Below, one piece after another: positions 32,384-40,077 of a stretch of DNA of 64,000 bases (within the stretch, counting starts at the first letter, position 1; each line of letters begins with the position of its first letter). Below the pieces are notes generated by a model. That model searched no databases. It was not told where the DNA came from and saw nothing but the letters and a program-made list of their open reading frames with translations. Made by a program: the position numbers and the translations under genes. The stretch is from NCBI GenBank assembly GCA_049650345.1, contig JBARZY010000084.1, positions 122,011 through 186,010 of the forward strand. Reading direction: 5' to 3'. Source of the stretch: Glaciecola sp049650345 (GTDB lineage: Bacteria; Pseudomonadota; Gammaproteobacteria; Enterobacterales; Alteromonadaceae).

Positions 32384-33523
32384 ATGAACCCTATATTGCT
32401 CAGCAACGCTATTCCCAGCCCTTGTTATGTTTGTGAAGAAACTAAGTTAATAAGCAACTTACACTTAATGCAAGAGGTACAAACAAGAGCAGGCGTAGAT
32501 ATAATACTGGCACTAAAAGGGTTCTCTATGTGGTCGACCTTCGATATTGTGAAACAATATCTACAAGGCGCCACTGCCAGTTCAGTGTGGGAAGCAAAAT
32601 TAGCTAAACACGAAATGGGTAAGCAAGTGCACGCTTACTCGCCGGCATACAAACCCCAAGACATGGACCAATTAGTTGACCTGTGTGAACACATTTCATT
32701 TAACAGCCTGCATCAATGGCAACAGTTTAAGCAGCAGGTGCTAACTGCAGGCGTATCGCCAGGTTTGCGTGTGAACCCTGAAAATCAAGAAGCCGACACT
32801 CCCTTGTATGACCCTTGCGCACCTGGTTCTCGCTTAGGCATTTTGGCTTCGCAGCTCGATGGCAAAGACTTGGGCGGTATTGAAGGCTTTCATGTGCATA
32901 ATTTATGTGAATGTGACTCTTACGCAACCGAGCGTACCTTACACGCAATAGATGATAAATTTGGGCAATATTTACCATCCCTAAAGTGGCTAAATTTAGG
33001 TGGCGGTCATTTAATGACGCGCTCAGGCTATGATATTGAGCACCTTATTAGCGCACTAAAACAGTTTAAGGCGAAGTATCCGCATTTACATATTATTATG
33101 GAACCGGGTTCAGCGGTGGCATGGCAAGCGGGTGTGCTGGTAGCCGAAGTAGTAGACATAGTAGAAAACGAGCAGCAAATAGCTATTTTAGATATTTCTG
33201 CAACAGCTCATATGCCTGATGTGTTAGAGATGCCCTATCGCCCAACCATTACAGGGGCTGGACTAGCTAACGAAAAATCTTTTACCTATAAATTGGGTGG
33301 AAACTCTTGTTTAGCGGGCGACGTAATTGATGAATATAGCTTCGACAAGCCCTTAGCATGTGGAGACCGTTTAGTGTTTGAAGACATGCTGCATTACACC
33401 ATGGTCAAAACCACATTTTTTAACGGCGTTGATCACCCAGCCATTGCTATTTTACGCAAAAATGACAGCGTAGATATTGTGCGTCAATTTACTTACAACG
33501 ACTTTAAAAATCGCTTGTCGTAA
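32384..33523 (+). CDS. nspC: Carboxynorspermidine decarboxylase
   Basis: A 379-residue PLP-dependent decarboxylase of the alanine-racemase fold. The PLP lysine is Lys45 (LALKGFSMW), the glycine-rich phosphate site is NLGGGHLM and the acidic residue is in IIMEPGSAV; the C-terminal DRLVFEDMLHYTMVK strand supplies the dimer site. It removes CO2 from carboxynorspermidine or carboxyspermidine to yield the polyamine. In Vibrio cholerae its product affects biofilm through c-di-GMP; here a c-di-GMP protein and a polysaccharide operon follow within 9 kb. Confidence 0.96.
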   Translation: MNPILLSNAIPSPCYVCEETKLISNLHLMQEVQTRAGVDIILALKGFSMWSTFDIVKQYLQGATASSVWEAKLAKHEMGKQVHAYSPAYKPQDMDQLVDLCEHISFNSLHQWQQFKQQVLTAGVSPGLRVNPENQEADTPLYDPCAPGSRLGILASQLDGKDLGGIEGFHVHNLCECDSYATERTLHAIDDKFGQYLPSLKWLNLGGGHLMTRSGYDIEHLISALKQFKAKYPHLHIIMEPGSAVAWQAGVLVAEVVDIVENEQQIAILDISATAHMPDVLEMPYRPTITGAGLANEKSFTYKLGGNSCLAGDVIDEYSFDKPLACGDRLVFEDMLHYTMVKTTFFNGVDHPAIAILRKNDSVDIVRQFTYNDFKNRLS

Positions 33524-33583
33524 ATCCTTAAACATTGGCAACATTGGTCGATAACCTATTATGGATAGCGGCAAAAAATGTGA

Positions 33584-34273
33584 GTGAATGTGTTTATAGG
33601 CGTAAAATACTGTGTTGGGTTTATTATCTTGGTCGCCTCTGTTACCAGTTTCGCTAGCCTTACCATTAATCTTACAGACGCGAATGGCAATGCCGTTCCA
33701 AATGCGGTAATCAGCATTGCGAACAAGCTCAATCCTCATGATAGTGACGCAGAGTTTCCTACCGCGATTATGGACCAAATTGATTATCAATTTGTGCCAA
33801 AGGTACTTATTGTTAACAAAGACCAAAAAGTGGACTTTCCTAACAGCGATGATGTTAGGCATCATGTTTATAGTTTCTCACAACCCAACGCCTTCGAAAT
33901 AAAAATGTATCAAGGAAGCGACGCAAAACCTATCGACTTTCGTCAGCAAGGTATTGTGGTACTCGACTGCAATATTCATGATTCTATGATTGGTTATATC
34001 TATGTAGCTGACAATGAGCACGCCTATTTGAGCGATGCTTCAGGCCAAGTGTTAATACCGCAAGACGTACTAGAGCAAAGCTCAGACGACACTATAAACA
34101 TCAATGTATGGCATCCACAATTGTCATCCACACATGTAAAGCGAGTAATGCACAGCATTGACCGAACCAAGACTGATATTTCGATAAGCCTGAGCATGTA
34201 TCAGCATACCCCTGTGTCTGAGCATAATATGCCCGCAAACGATGACAGTAAGTTTAATCGAGGCATGAAATAG
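33584..34273 (+). CDS. Exported cupredoxin-like protein
   Basis: A 229-residue protein with a signal peptide (about residues 1-24). It carries a plastocyanin-like domain with the type I copper ligands His (DVRHHVYSFS), then Cys, His and Met in VVLDCNIHDSMIGYIYV. Databases often label such proteins methylamine utilization proteins, a misleading name as no methylamine genes are present. Its stop overlaps by one base with the GTG start of the c-di-GMP gene, so translation is coupled. A periplasmic copper or redox sensor for the next protein is plausible. Confidence 0.85.
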   Translation: MNVFIGVKYCVGFIILVASVTSFASLTINLTDANGNAVPNAVISIANKLNPHDSDAEFPTAIMDQIDYQFVPKVLIVNKDQKVDFPNSDDVRHHVYSFSQPNAFEIKMYQGSDAKPIDFRQQGIVVLDCNIHDSMIGYIYVADNEHAYLSDASGQVLIPQDVLEQSSDDTININVWHPQLSSTHVKRVMHSIDRTKTDISISLSMYQHTPVSEHNMPANDDSKFNRGMK

Positions 34274-36594
34274 TGACAAAGGGTTCGTTACAAAAGAGTA
34301 TTTTTCGACTCGTCATTGTATTGGTGCTGACAACCAGCGTAACCATATTGATTAATGTGTGGCTGTCAACGTATCAACAAGCACAACAACGTATGTCAAA
34401 AGACATTAACCTCGCCCAAACAGTATTAGCAAAATCGCTAGAAAATAGAGAAGAACTGCTGTTTAACTCAGCGAGCGTATTAAGTGACGATTTTGGATTC
34501 AAACAATCAATAGCAACAAAAGATGTACCGACTATTGTGAGTGCCCTAAACAATCACGCCGACCGCATAGATGCGGACTTAATGTCGGTATTTAACTTAA
34601 ATGGCACCGCTATTGCCAGTACTTCATTTGATAGCACAGCTCAAATGTTTTTGTCTGAAAATCAAGTCAATCAAGTTATTGGTGAAAACGGTTTGTCAGC
34701 ATTTATGCTAATCAATAACAAATTATACAAAGTTATTTTAGTGAGTATTAATGCGCCCACACCTATTGCACTGAGTTTAGTGGGATTTGAAATTGACCAA
34801 CATTTTATTGCAGATTTTGAAAACACAGTACAATTATCGATTCTAATTACCGCTACTCAGCAAGACAAGGCGGTGAATATTGCAGGTTCACCAGCTCCTA
34901 TAACTGAGCAAACAACAACACAAAATAGCTATAAGTCACTGCAATGGCATCATTTGCTCTATGCCAATCAGGCAATCATTTCTCAGTCATTTTCGGTGTA
35001 TAACGACGAAGCCTTAAATGTTGATTTACGTTTATCACAAACCGTAGACAAATTAATCTCTGAATTTGCTGCCCTAAAAACCAGAATTTCGATCATCATT
35101 TTATTATCCTCAACAATTGCCTTTTTGGTAGCTTCTATTTATGCGCGAAAATTAGTAAAGCCTTTGGCACAGTTGTCAACAATTGCGAAAAATATCTCAT
35201 TGGGAAATTATGAACAAGCGATTATTGATAATCATTCATCTAAAGAACTAAGTAACTTGTCTCATGCATTTAAAAACATGCAGAGAAGTATTCGAGAGCG
35301 CGAAAATGAAATTACTTATCAGGCAGAGCATGATCCGCTGACCGGTTTGTATACGCGCTATCATGCCGGATATTTGATTGATGAAAAGCTTGCCAACCAA
35401 GAGTCTTTTCAAGTTGTGGCTATTAATGTGGTTGGATTTAGAGATATTAACGATGTATTTGGTTACCAAGATGGCGACCTTTGTTTGTCGGCTTTAGCTT
35501 CAAGAATAGCGAGTTTAGGCGGCATAGCAGCTAAATTTACGGGTGGCGAATTTTTATGGTTGCCCGATTCCTCTATGGACATCAACCAATTGGGAGTCAT
35601 TCAACATAAGTTGGAATATCCGGTGATAGAAAATGAAGTCACTATTCCGATAAAACTGGCATTAGCTAGTATTGCCTGTCCACAACAAGCTTCCAATGCA
35701 GAGTCTGTCTTCAAACGCCTGAATATTGTGATTGACGAATCACAGCTAGTAAATAGCCGGCGCTTATTATTCGATGACAAATTCGAACACAAGTATGCAA
35801 GGCGCTTAAAAATCATCACGCAATTGAAAAAGGCTCTGCAGTGCAATAGTAGTGATCTCTCGCTCAACTACCAACCCAAATTAAGCGTAAAAACTCAACG
35901 GGTAAATGCGGTAGAAGCGTTAATTAGGTGGACTGATGCTGGACTAGGATTTGTGCCACCTGATGAATTTATTGGTATAGCTGAACAAGCAGGGTTAATT
36001 GGTGACGTTACCGAATGGGTAATAAAACGCGCGATTGACGACGCACTTACTATGCGCAACCAAGGTTTGCATTGTTGCATTGCCATTAATTTGTCTGCGC
36101 GTGATCTAACCACGGGTAAATTGCTGCCATTGGTAAAACAATCCTTGTTACGGGCAGGCTTGCCTGAAAGCGTACTCAGTTTTGAAATTACTGAAAGTGA
36201 CCTAGTGCAAGACGCAGAGCTTGCGATATCGTTGTTAAATGAATACAAACAAGAAGGTTATCAATTAGCCATTGACGATTTTGGCACCGGTTATTCTTCT
36301 CTGGCTTATTTAAAAAGCTTCCCGGTAGATACCATCAAAATAGATAAAAGTTTTGTATTAGAGCTTAGCCACAACAAAGACGACCAAGACATCGTTACCA
36401 CTATTTTAGAGTTGGCCAACAAGTTTAACTTAGAGGTGGTCGCTGAAGGCGTAGAAGATAAAGAAAGTCTGCATTTGTTGTCTGAAATGGGATGCCACAT
36501 GATACAAGGCTACTATATATGCAAACCGGTATCGTTAAACATGTTAATTCCATGGTGCGCACAACACGAAAAGACAAATTGGCTGGAGGCATAA
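34273..36594 (+). CDS. GGDEF-EAL protein with periplasmic sensor
   Basis: A 773-residue inner-membrane c-di-GMP protein. Two spans (about residues 10-32 and 275-293) flank a periplasmic sensor, followed by HAMP (about 293-345), GGDEF (about 350-505) and EAL (about 520-765). The GGDEF signature is degenerate (KFTGGEF), so cyclase activity is unlikely. The EAL domain has VEALIRW, EITESD, DDFGTGYSS and IKIDKSF, which indicates an active phosphodiesterase. The GTG start overlaps the upstream stop codon (TAGTG). The sensor domain faces the cupredoxin-like protein encoded just before it. Confidence 0.9.
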   Translation: MTKGSLQKSIFRLVIVLVLTTSVTILINVWLSTYQQAQQRMSKDINLAQTVLAKSLENREELLFNSASVLSDDFGFKQSIATKDVPTIVSALNNHADRIDADLMSVFNLNGTAIASTSFDSTAQMFLSENQVNQVIGENGLSAFMLINNKLYKVILVSINAPTPIALSLVGFEIDQHFIADFENTVQLSILITATQQDKAVNIAGSPAPITEQTTTQNSYKSLQWHHLLYANQAIISQSFSVYNDEALNVDLRLSQTVDKLISEFAALKTRISIIILLSSTIAFLVASIYARKLVKPLAQLSTIAKNISLGNYEQAIIDNHSSKELSNLSHAFKNMQRSIRERENEITYQAEHDPLTGLYTRYHAGYLIDEKLANQESFQVVAINVVGFRDINDVFGYQDGDLCLSALASRIASLGGIAAKFTGGEFLWLPDSSMDINQLGVIQHKLEYPVIENEVTIPIKLALASIACPQQASNAESVFKRLNIVIDESQLVNSRRLLFDDKFEHKYARRLKIITQLKKALQCNSSDLSLNYQPKLSVKTQRVNAVEALIRWTDAGLGFVPPDEFIGIAEQAGLIGDVTEWVIKRAIDDALTMRNQGLHCCIAINLSARDLTTGKLLPLVKQSLLRAGLPESVLSFEITESDLVQDAELAISLLNEYKQEGYQLAIDDFGTGYSSLAYLKSFPVDTIKIDKSFVLELSHNKDDQDIVTTILELANKFNLEVVAEGVEDKESLHLLSEMGCHMIQGYYICKPVSLNMLIPWCAQHEKTNWLEA

Positions 36595-36598
36595 TGTA

Positions 36599-37441
36599 AT
36601 GAGTCAATATTTATGCATGGTGCTGTGTGTATTGATACTAAGCTACTGCAAAATAAGTCATGCGGGAGAAGGTAAACTAATAGCAACTGCTGGGTTAACG
36701 CAAATAGAAGGCACTGGTGGTGGGGGTATCGTTCCGTGGGCAACACTGTCTGGTTATGACACCAATAAAGAGTATTCTATAAATGCAAATGTCACTAACG
36801 TAACCCTTGATGACTAAAAGTTGAATGCTTTCAGCGCAAGCCTATCTATTTTCGATCAACTTGAGGTGAGTGTAGCTAAACACAAATTTGAACTAAGTAC
36901 GCTTGGCGGCAGTATTGCCCAACATATTGTTGGCTTAAAATACAAAGTCATGGGCGATGCGCTATATGGTAAATGGCCACAAATTAGTGTGGGCATATTG
37001 CATAAGTCGTTACAAGATACCGCCATTGCACAGGCACTAGGTGCGAATAAAACCAGCGGAAACGACTATTATATTGCAGCGACGCGTATTCATTTAGGTG
37101 CAGTTGCCGGCTTAAACGCGGTTTGGAATGTAAGTGCGCGCGCCACCCAAGCGAATGAAATGGGATTATTAGGGTTTAGTAGTCGCCATCAACAGAGTTA
37201 CAAAGTAATGCTAGAAGCGTCAGCAGGTGTATTGCTATCACAAAATATAGTGATAGGCCCGGAGTTTAGACAAAAGCCAGATTTGTTAGGCTTAGGAGAA
37301 TCTCATTGGCGTGATTATTTTATTAGTTATATGCCTTCAAAATCACTTAGCTTAACATCCGCATGGGCAGACTTAGGCAGTATCGCAGGCGCTGACAAAC
37401 AACAAGGTATATACTTTTCAATTAATGGACACTGGCTATGA
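36599..37441 (+). pseudogene. DUF3034 family outer-membrane protein gene with in-frame stop
   Basis: From ATG 36599 the frame encodes a signal peptide and GEGKLIATAGLTQIEGTGGGGIVPWATL, then meets TAA at 36815-36817 (codon 73), and the very same frame continues as KLNAFSASLSIFDQLEVSVAK to 37441. Joined, it is a 280-residue beta-barrel-like DUF3034 protein. DUF3034 proteins have an aromatic residue at this site (DDYKLN or DDFRLN), so a TAC or TAT to TAA change is likely. The gene sits between a GGDEF-EAL gene and a truncated-globin lipoprotein gene; the stop of this gene overlaps the globin start by 4 bp. Nonsense suppression or a sequencing error are alternatives. Confidence 0.85.
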
Positions 37442-37878
37442 CAACAGCACGTTTTTCATTCCGCTTAATTAGCAGTATTATGTTGATGCTTTTGGCCTTA
37501 ACCGCCTGCAGTAGCAGAACGCCGATAACGTTATATGATGAACTTGGTGGTCAAGGTAAGCTAGAAGAAATATCAAATCGGTTTATACAACAAATTGGTC
37601 AAAACGACGCGTTGATTGGGTATTTTAAAAACACCAACATAGACCGTTTCCATCAAAAATTTGTTGAACACCTCTGCAAAGTGAGCAATGGGCCTTGTCA
37701 GTACAGTGGTGACAGCATGCATCATGTGCATACCGGGATGCATATAAGCCAGGCGCATTTTAACACAACGGTTGAACTACTAATTATAGCGATGAACGAA
37801 GCCCACGTGGCCCATACGACACAAAATAAAGTGTTAGCTCGATTAGCACCTTTACGGGGAGCTATAATAGAAAAATAG
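37438..37878 (+). CDS. Lipoprotein group 1 truncated haemoglobin
   Basis: A 146-residue protein with a lipoprotein signal (lipobox LTAC, Cys24) followed by a 2-on-2 globin of the trHbN group: LYDELGG at the start, the glycine pair and proximal His in MHHVHTGMHIS, and a C-terminal helix ending in RLAPLRG. A lipid-anchored globin would act at the periplasmic face, with possible roles in sensing or detoxifying NO or oxygen. ATG overlaps the upstream gene's stop (ATGA). Last gene of the cupredoxin/EAL/DUF3034 operon. Confidence 0.88.
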   Translation: MTTARFSFRLISSIMLMLLALTACSSRTPITLYDELGGQGKLEEISNRFIQQIGQNDALIGYFKNTNIDRFHQKFVEHLCKVSNGPCQYSGDSMHHVHTGMHISQAHFNTTVELLIIAMNEAHVAHTTQNKVLARLAPLRGAIIEK

Positions 37879-38205
37879 AATAACCTCACCAAAATCGTAT
37901 AGCTTTAAAGTGCATAGTATAGAATTCCATACCATATGTACTGGAAAATGTGTTTTGTTTGGGGCATACTTTGAATAGGTATGGGCGTGGATGTATCTTT
38001 CATGGTAGTCTATCCGGTATCGAAGTCAGGCATTTTCTATTAGGTGGTAATAAAGTGCTAAAAACAGCCGATACAGTTAGTGGTACTGTTAGCGTCTGTT
38101 AGTTTTATTAGTAAAATCAAGAATTGCCTGTTAATTAGGCGTTGTAATATGCTAGAGCATAGCCTATGATCTAGCTTAAGAATGTACATCTTTAAAGGAA
38201 ATGTT
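37879..38205 (+). promoter_or_regulatory. Long intergenic region before the yjb operon
   Basis: This 327-bp gap carries no gene. It contains CCATACCATATGTACTGG, a GCCT-N7-AGGC inverted repeat (38127-38141) and a weak promoter-like pair TTGCCT (38124) and TAATAT (38145). Its length and several inverted repeats suggest multi-factor control of the exopolysaccharide operon. No defined binding site is claimed. Confidence 0.4.
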
Positions 38206-38571
38206 ATGAACAAAGTATTATTAGGTTTAGCAGTAGCTGCTACTATCGCTTCAGGTAACGTATTAGCGCAAGAAAAAGCTGGTGGCAGTACTGCTGGTAC
38301 CACAACCATTGGTGGCGTTGCGGTAAGTACCACTACATTAGCAATTGCTGGCGCAGTTGTTGCTGGTGGTTTAATTGCAAACAGCGGCGGTTCTTCTGCT
38401 GAACCAATCATTGATGATGTTGATCCAGTACCAACGTGTAACTCTGGTGATTCATTAGTAGATGGTGTTTGTATTGGTGACGACACAGTTGAAGTAGTAG
38501 TAACTGGAACTGGTACAGCAACCTCAACAACAACTGTTGCTGTTGCAAACACGTACGCTCCATCTAACTAA
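38206..38571 (+). CDS. YjbE-like exported Gly/Ser/Thr-rich protein
   Basis: A 121-residue protein with a signal peptide (MNKVLLGLAVAATIASGNVLA). The mature part has a TTTIGGVAV segment, a hydrophobic stretch (STTTLAIAGAVVAGGLIA) and a threonine/valine-rich tail with one cysteine pair (CNSGDSLVDGVC). Position and composition match YjbE, the first product of the yjbEFGH operon, though sequence identity is low and the call rests largely on context. ATG at 38206 follows AAAGGAA; an in-frame start eight codons earlier is rejected. A terminator hairpin follows, so it is probably made in excess over yjbFGH. Confidence 0.72.
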   Translation: MNKVLLGLAVAATIASGNVLAQEKAGGSTAGTTTIGGVAVSTTTLAIAGAVVAGGLIANSGGSSAEPIIDDVDPVPTCNSGDSLVDGVCIGDDTVEVVVTGTGTATSTTTVAVANTYAPSN

Positions 38572-38585
38572 TCGAGCAACATTTT

Positions 38586-38614
38586 AAAAGCCGCCGTAAG
38601 GCGGCTTTTTTGTT
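38586..38614 (+). terminator. Terminator after the yjbE-like gene
   Basis: AAAAGCCGCC and GGCGGCTTTT enclose a 4-nt loop (GTAA), followed by T residues. Partial read-through would supply the downstream yjbFGH genes. Confidence 0.88.
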
Positions 38615-38650
38615 TCTATCACATTTTATTGTAGCGTTGACCATAATATC

Positions 38651-39340
38651 ATGACCTTTCAAGCCATTTATAAAATTACCCTGCTACTTGTAGTGATGTT
38701 TTTTTTAAACGCATGCTCTCCAACACAAAAAACCTATCGACAAAACATCGATATATACTTTTCGAGCAAGCAAGACTTATTGTTGACCGACGAAGAGGTG
38801 AAACAAGCGCCGTATGATCTTGTTTATGTTAAAAATGGTGAACGGGCAACTGCAACCATGGCCCTTGGTTTTATAGAAAATGGACAGTACAAATGGTTAT
38901 CGAAAGACAATGTGATGTTAGTGACTGAGAATGGTCGTTTAGTTCGTACCCTAGGACTGGACAAAAACCTTGTGCATGTTAGCGCATTAAACAAGGACCC
39001 TATTAATCAAATAGCTAACCGTAATTTCGTCTTGCAGCAATGGGATAGAACTATCGACACCAGTGATGGCGACTTTGGCGCACGCCTTAACTCATCATTT
39101 GAGGTTGAATACAATGTTCCTCTGCAAATACATGAACACACAATGACGGCAATCAAAGTCACCGAATCGGTAAACTATCGCAGTGTGATATTGACAGAAA
39201 ATACGTTCGATAATGTATTTTGGTATGACGTAAATACCAAAGCCTTACTAAAGTCTTATCAATATCCCTCATCTACTCTTGATCCCATAGAAATCACTTA
39301 CATTAGTAGAGCTTTACGTTTAACGGAGTCGGCGCAATGA
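38651..39340 (+). CDS. yjbF: YjbF-family lipoprotein
   Basis: A 229-residue lipoprotein (hydrophobic signal, lipobox LNAC near residue 22) of the YjbF/GfcB type: an N-terminal beta domain with PYDLVYVKNGERATATMALGFIENGQYKWLSKD and a second with SYQYPSSTLDPIEITYI. YjbF and the GfcB protein belong to outer-membrane machinery of group 4 capsule and related exopolysaccharides. Overlaps the next start by 4 bp. The start is ATG 38651. Confidence 0.86.
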   Translation: MTFQAIYKITLLLVVMFFLNACSPTQKTYRQNIDIYFSSKQDLLLTDEEVKQAPYDLVYVKNGERATATMALGFIENGQYKWLSKDNVMLVTENGRLVRTLGLDKNLVHVSALNKDPINQIANRNFVLQQWDRTIDTSDGDFGARLNSSFEVEYNVPLQIHEHTMTAIKVTESVNYRSVILTENTFDNVFWYDVNTKALLKSYQYPSSTLDPIEITYISRALRLTESAQ

Positions 39341-40077
39341 TAAAATATTGTCATATCATTATTCTCGGTGTGTCGTGCTTTATAATAAGTACAACGGCGT
39401 ATTCACAGGTCTCGATTACGATTAATGACACACACTATCACTATCCAAACAATCCTCGAATGAGCGATGTGCTTAAACCAGTCGGGTTAGCTAGTGACTG
39501 GTATTGGCCAAGTGCAATCTTGTTTAACGAAACGAGTTATCAGCAGCTTGAGGACCAAAGGAATCGGCTGATCCGGAAAATGGCTAATAGCGGACGAGAT
39601 GATTCTGGCATTCACTCTGATTATCGAGCCTTAATTGATCAGATTAAAAGTTGGAGCCTAGCGAAGCGTATATTAGTTAACATCGATTATGATCATGCCA
39701 GGTTTGATATTGCCGAAAACCCTCAGTTTGATGAGGGGAAATACATTTTAAACATTACTTCTCGGCCGAACACAATATACGTGTTTGGTGCCGTGCCAGC
39801 AGCAAGCCATATTCCCTATAGCGGCAACCAATGTCTTGCAGAGCTCATCAAAAATATTCAACGTACTTCCATTGCTGACAAAAGCTATGTGTATATGGTT
39901 TTGCCCGATGGCAGCATAGAAAAGTCACCAATAGCCAATTGGAATAATAAATGCGTGGTGCCTGCACCGGGTACGCAAATACTTATACCTATTCAAGAAA
40001 ATCAATTTTTCGCAGAAAACACCGAAATTAATTATGAAACAGCCTTGCTGTCTTTAAACAGGAAGCCTACAAAATGA
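39337..40077 (+). CDS. yjbG: GfcC/YjbG-family capsule biosynthesis protein
   Basis: A 246-residue periplasmic protein with a signal peptide (cut after TTAYS). The domain order fits GfcC: two ubiquitin-like grasp domains around a helical insert, with LKPVGLASDWYWPSAILF, then ILNITSRPNTIYVFGAV and the terminal IPIQENQ. GfcC homologues are thought to guide polysaccharide between Wza-like export and the surface. Overlaps both neighbours by 4 bp, so it is part of one operon with yjbF and yjbH. Confidence 0.88.
   Translation: MIKYCHIIILGVSCFIISTTAYSQVSITINDTHYHYPNNPRMSDVLKPVGLASDWYWPSAILFNETSYQQLEDQRNRLIRKMANSGRDDSGIHSDYRALIDQIKSWSLAKRILVNIDYDHARFDIAENPQFDEGKYILNITSRPNTIYVFGAVPAASHIPYSGNQCLAELIKNIQRTSIADKSYVYMVLPDGSIEKSPIANWNNKCVVPAPGTQILIPIQENQFFAENTEINYETALLSLNRKPTK

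Noticed and set aside
33584..34273. Role in methylamine use
   Set aside because: The common database name is not supported: no methylamine dehydrogenase genes are nearby and the copper-ligand pattern alone does not indicate that pathway.
4892..36817. Stop-codon reassignment as an explanation for in-frame TAG and TAA
   Set aside because: Two different stop codons are involved, and hundreds of normal genes here end with each, so point mutations or sequence errors are far more likely.
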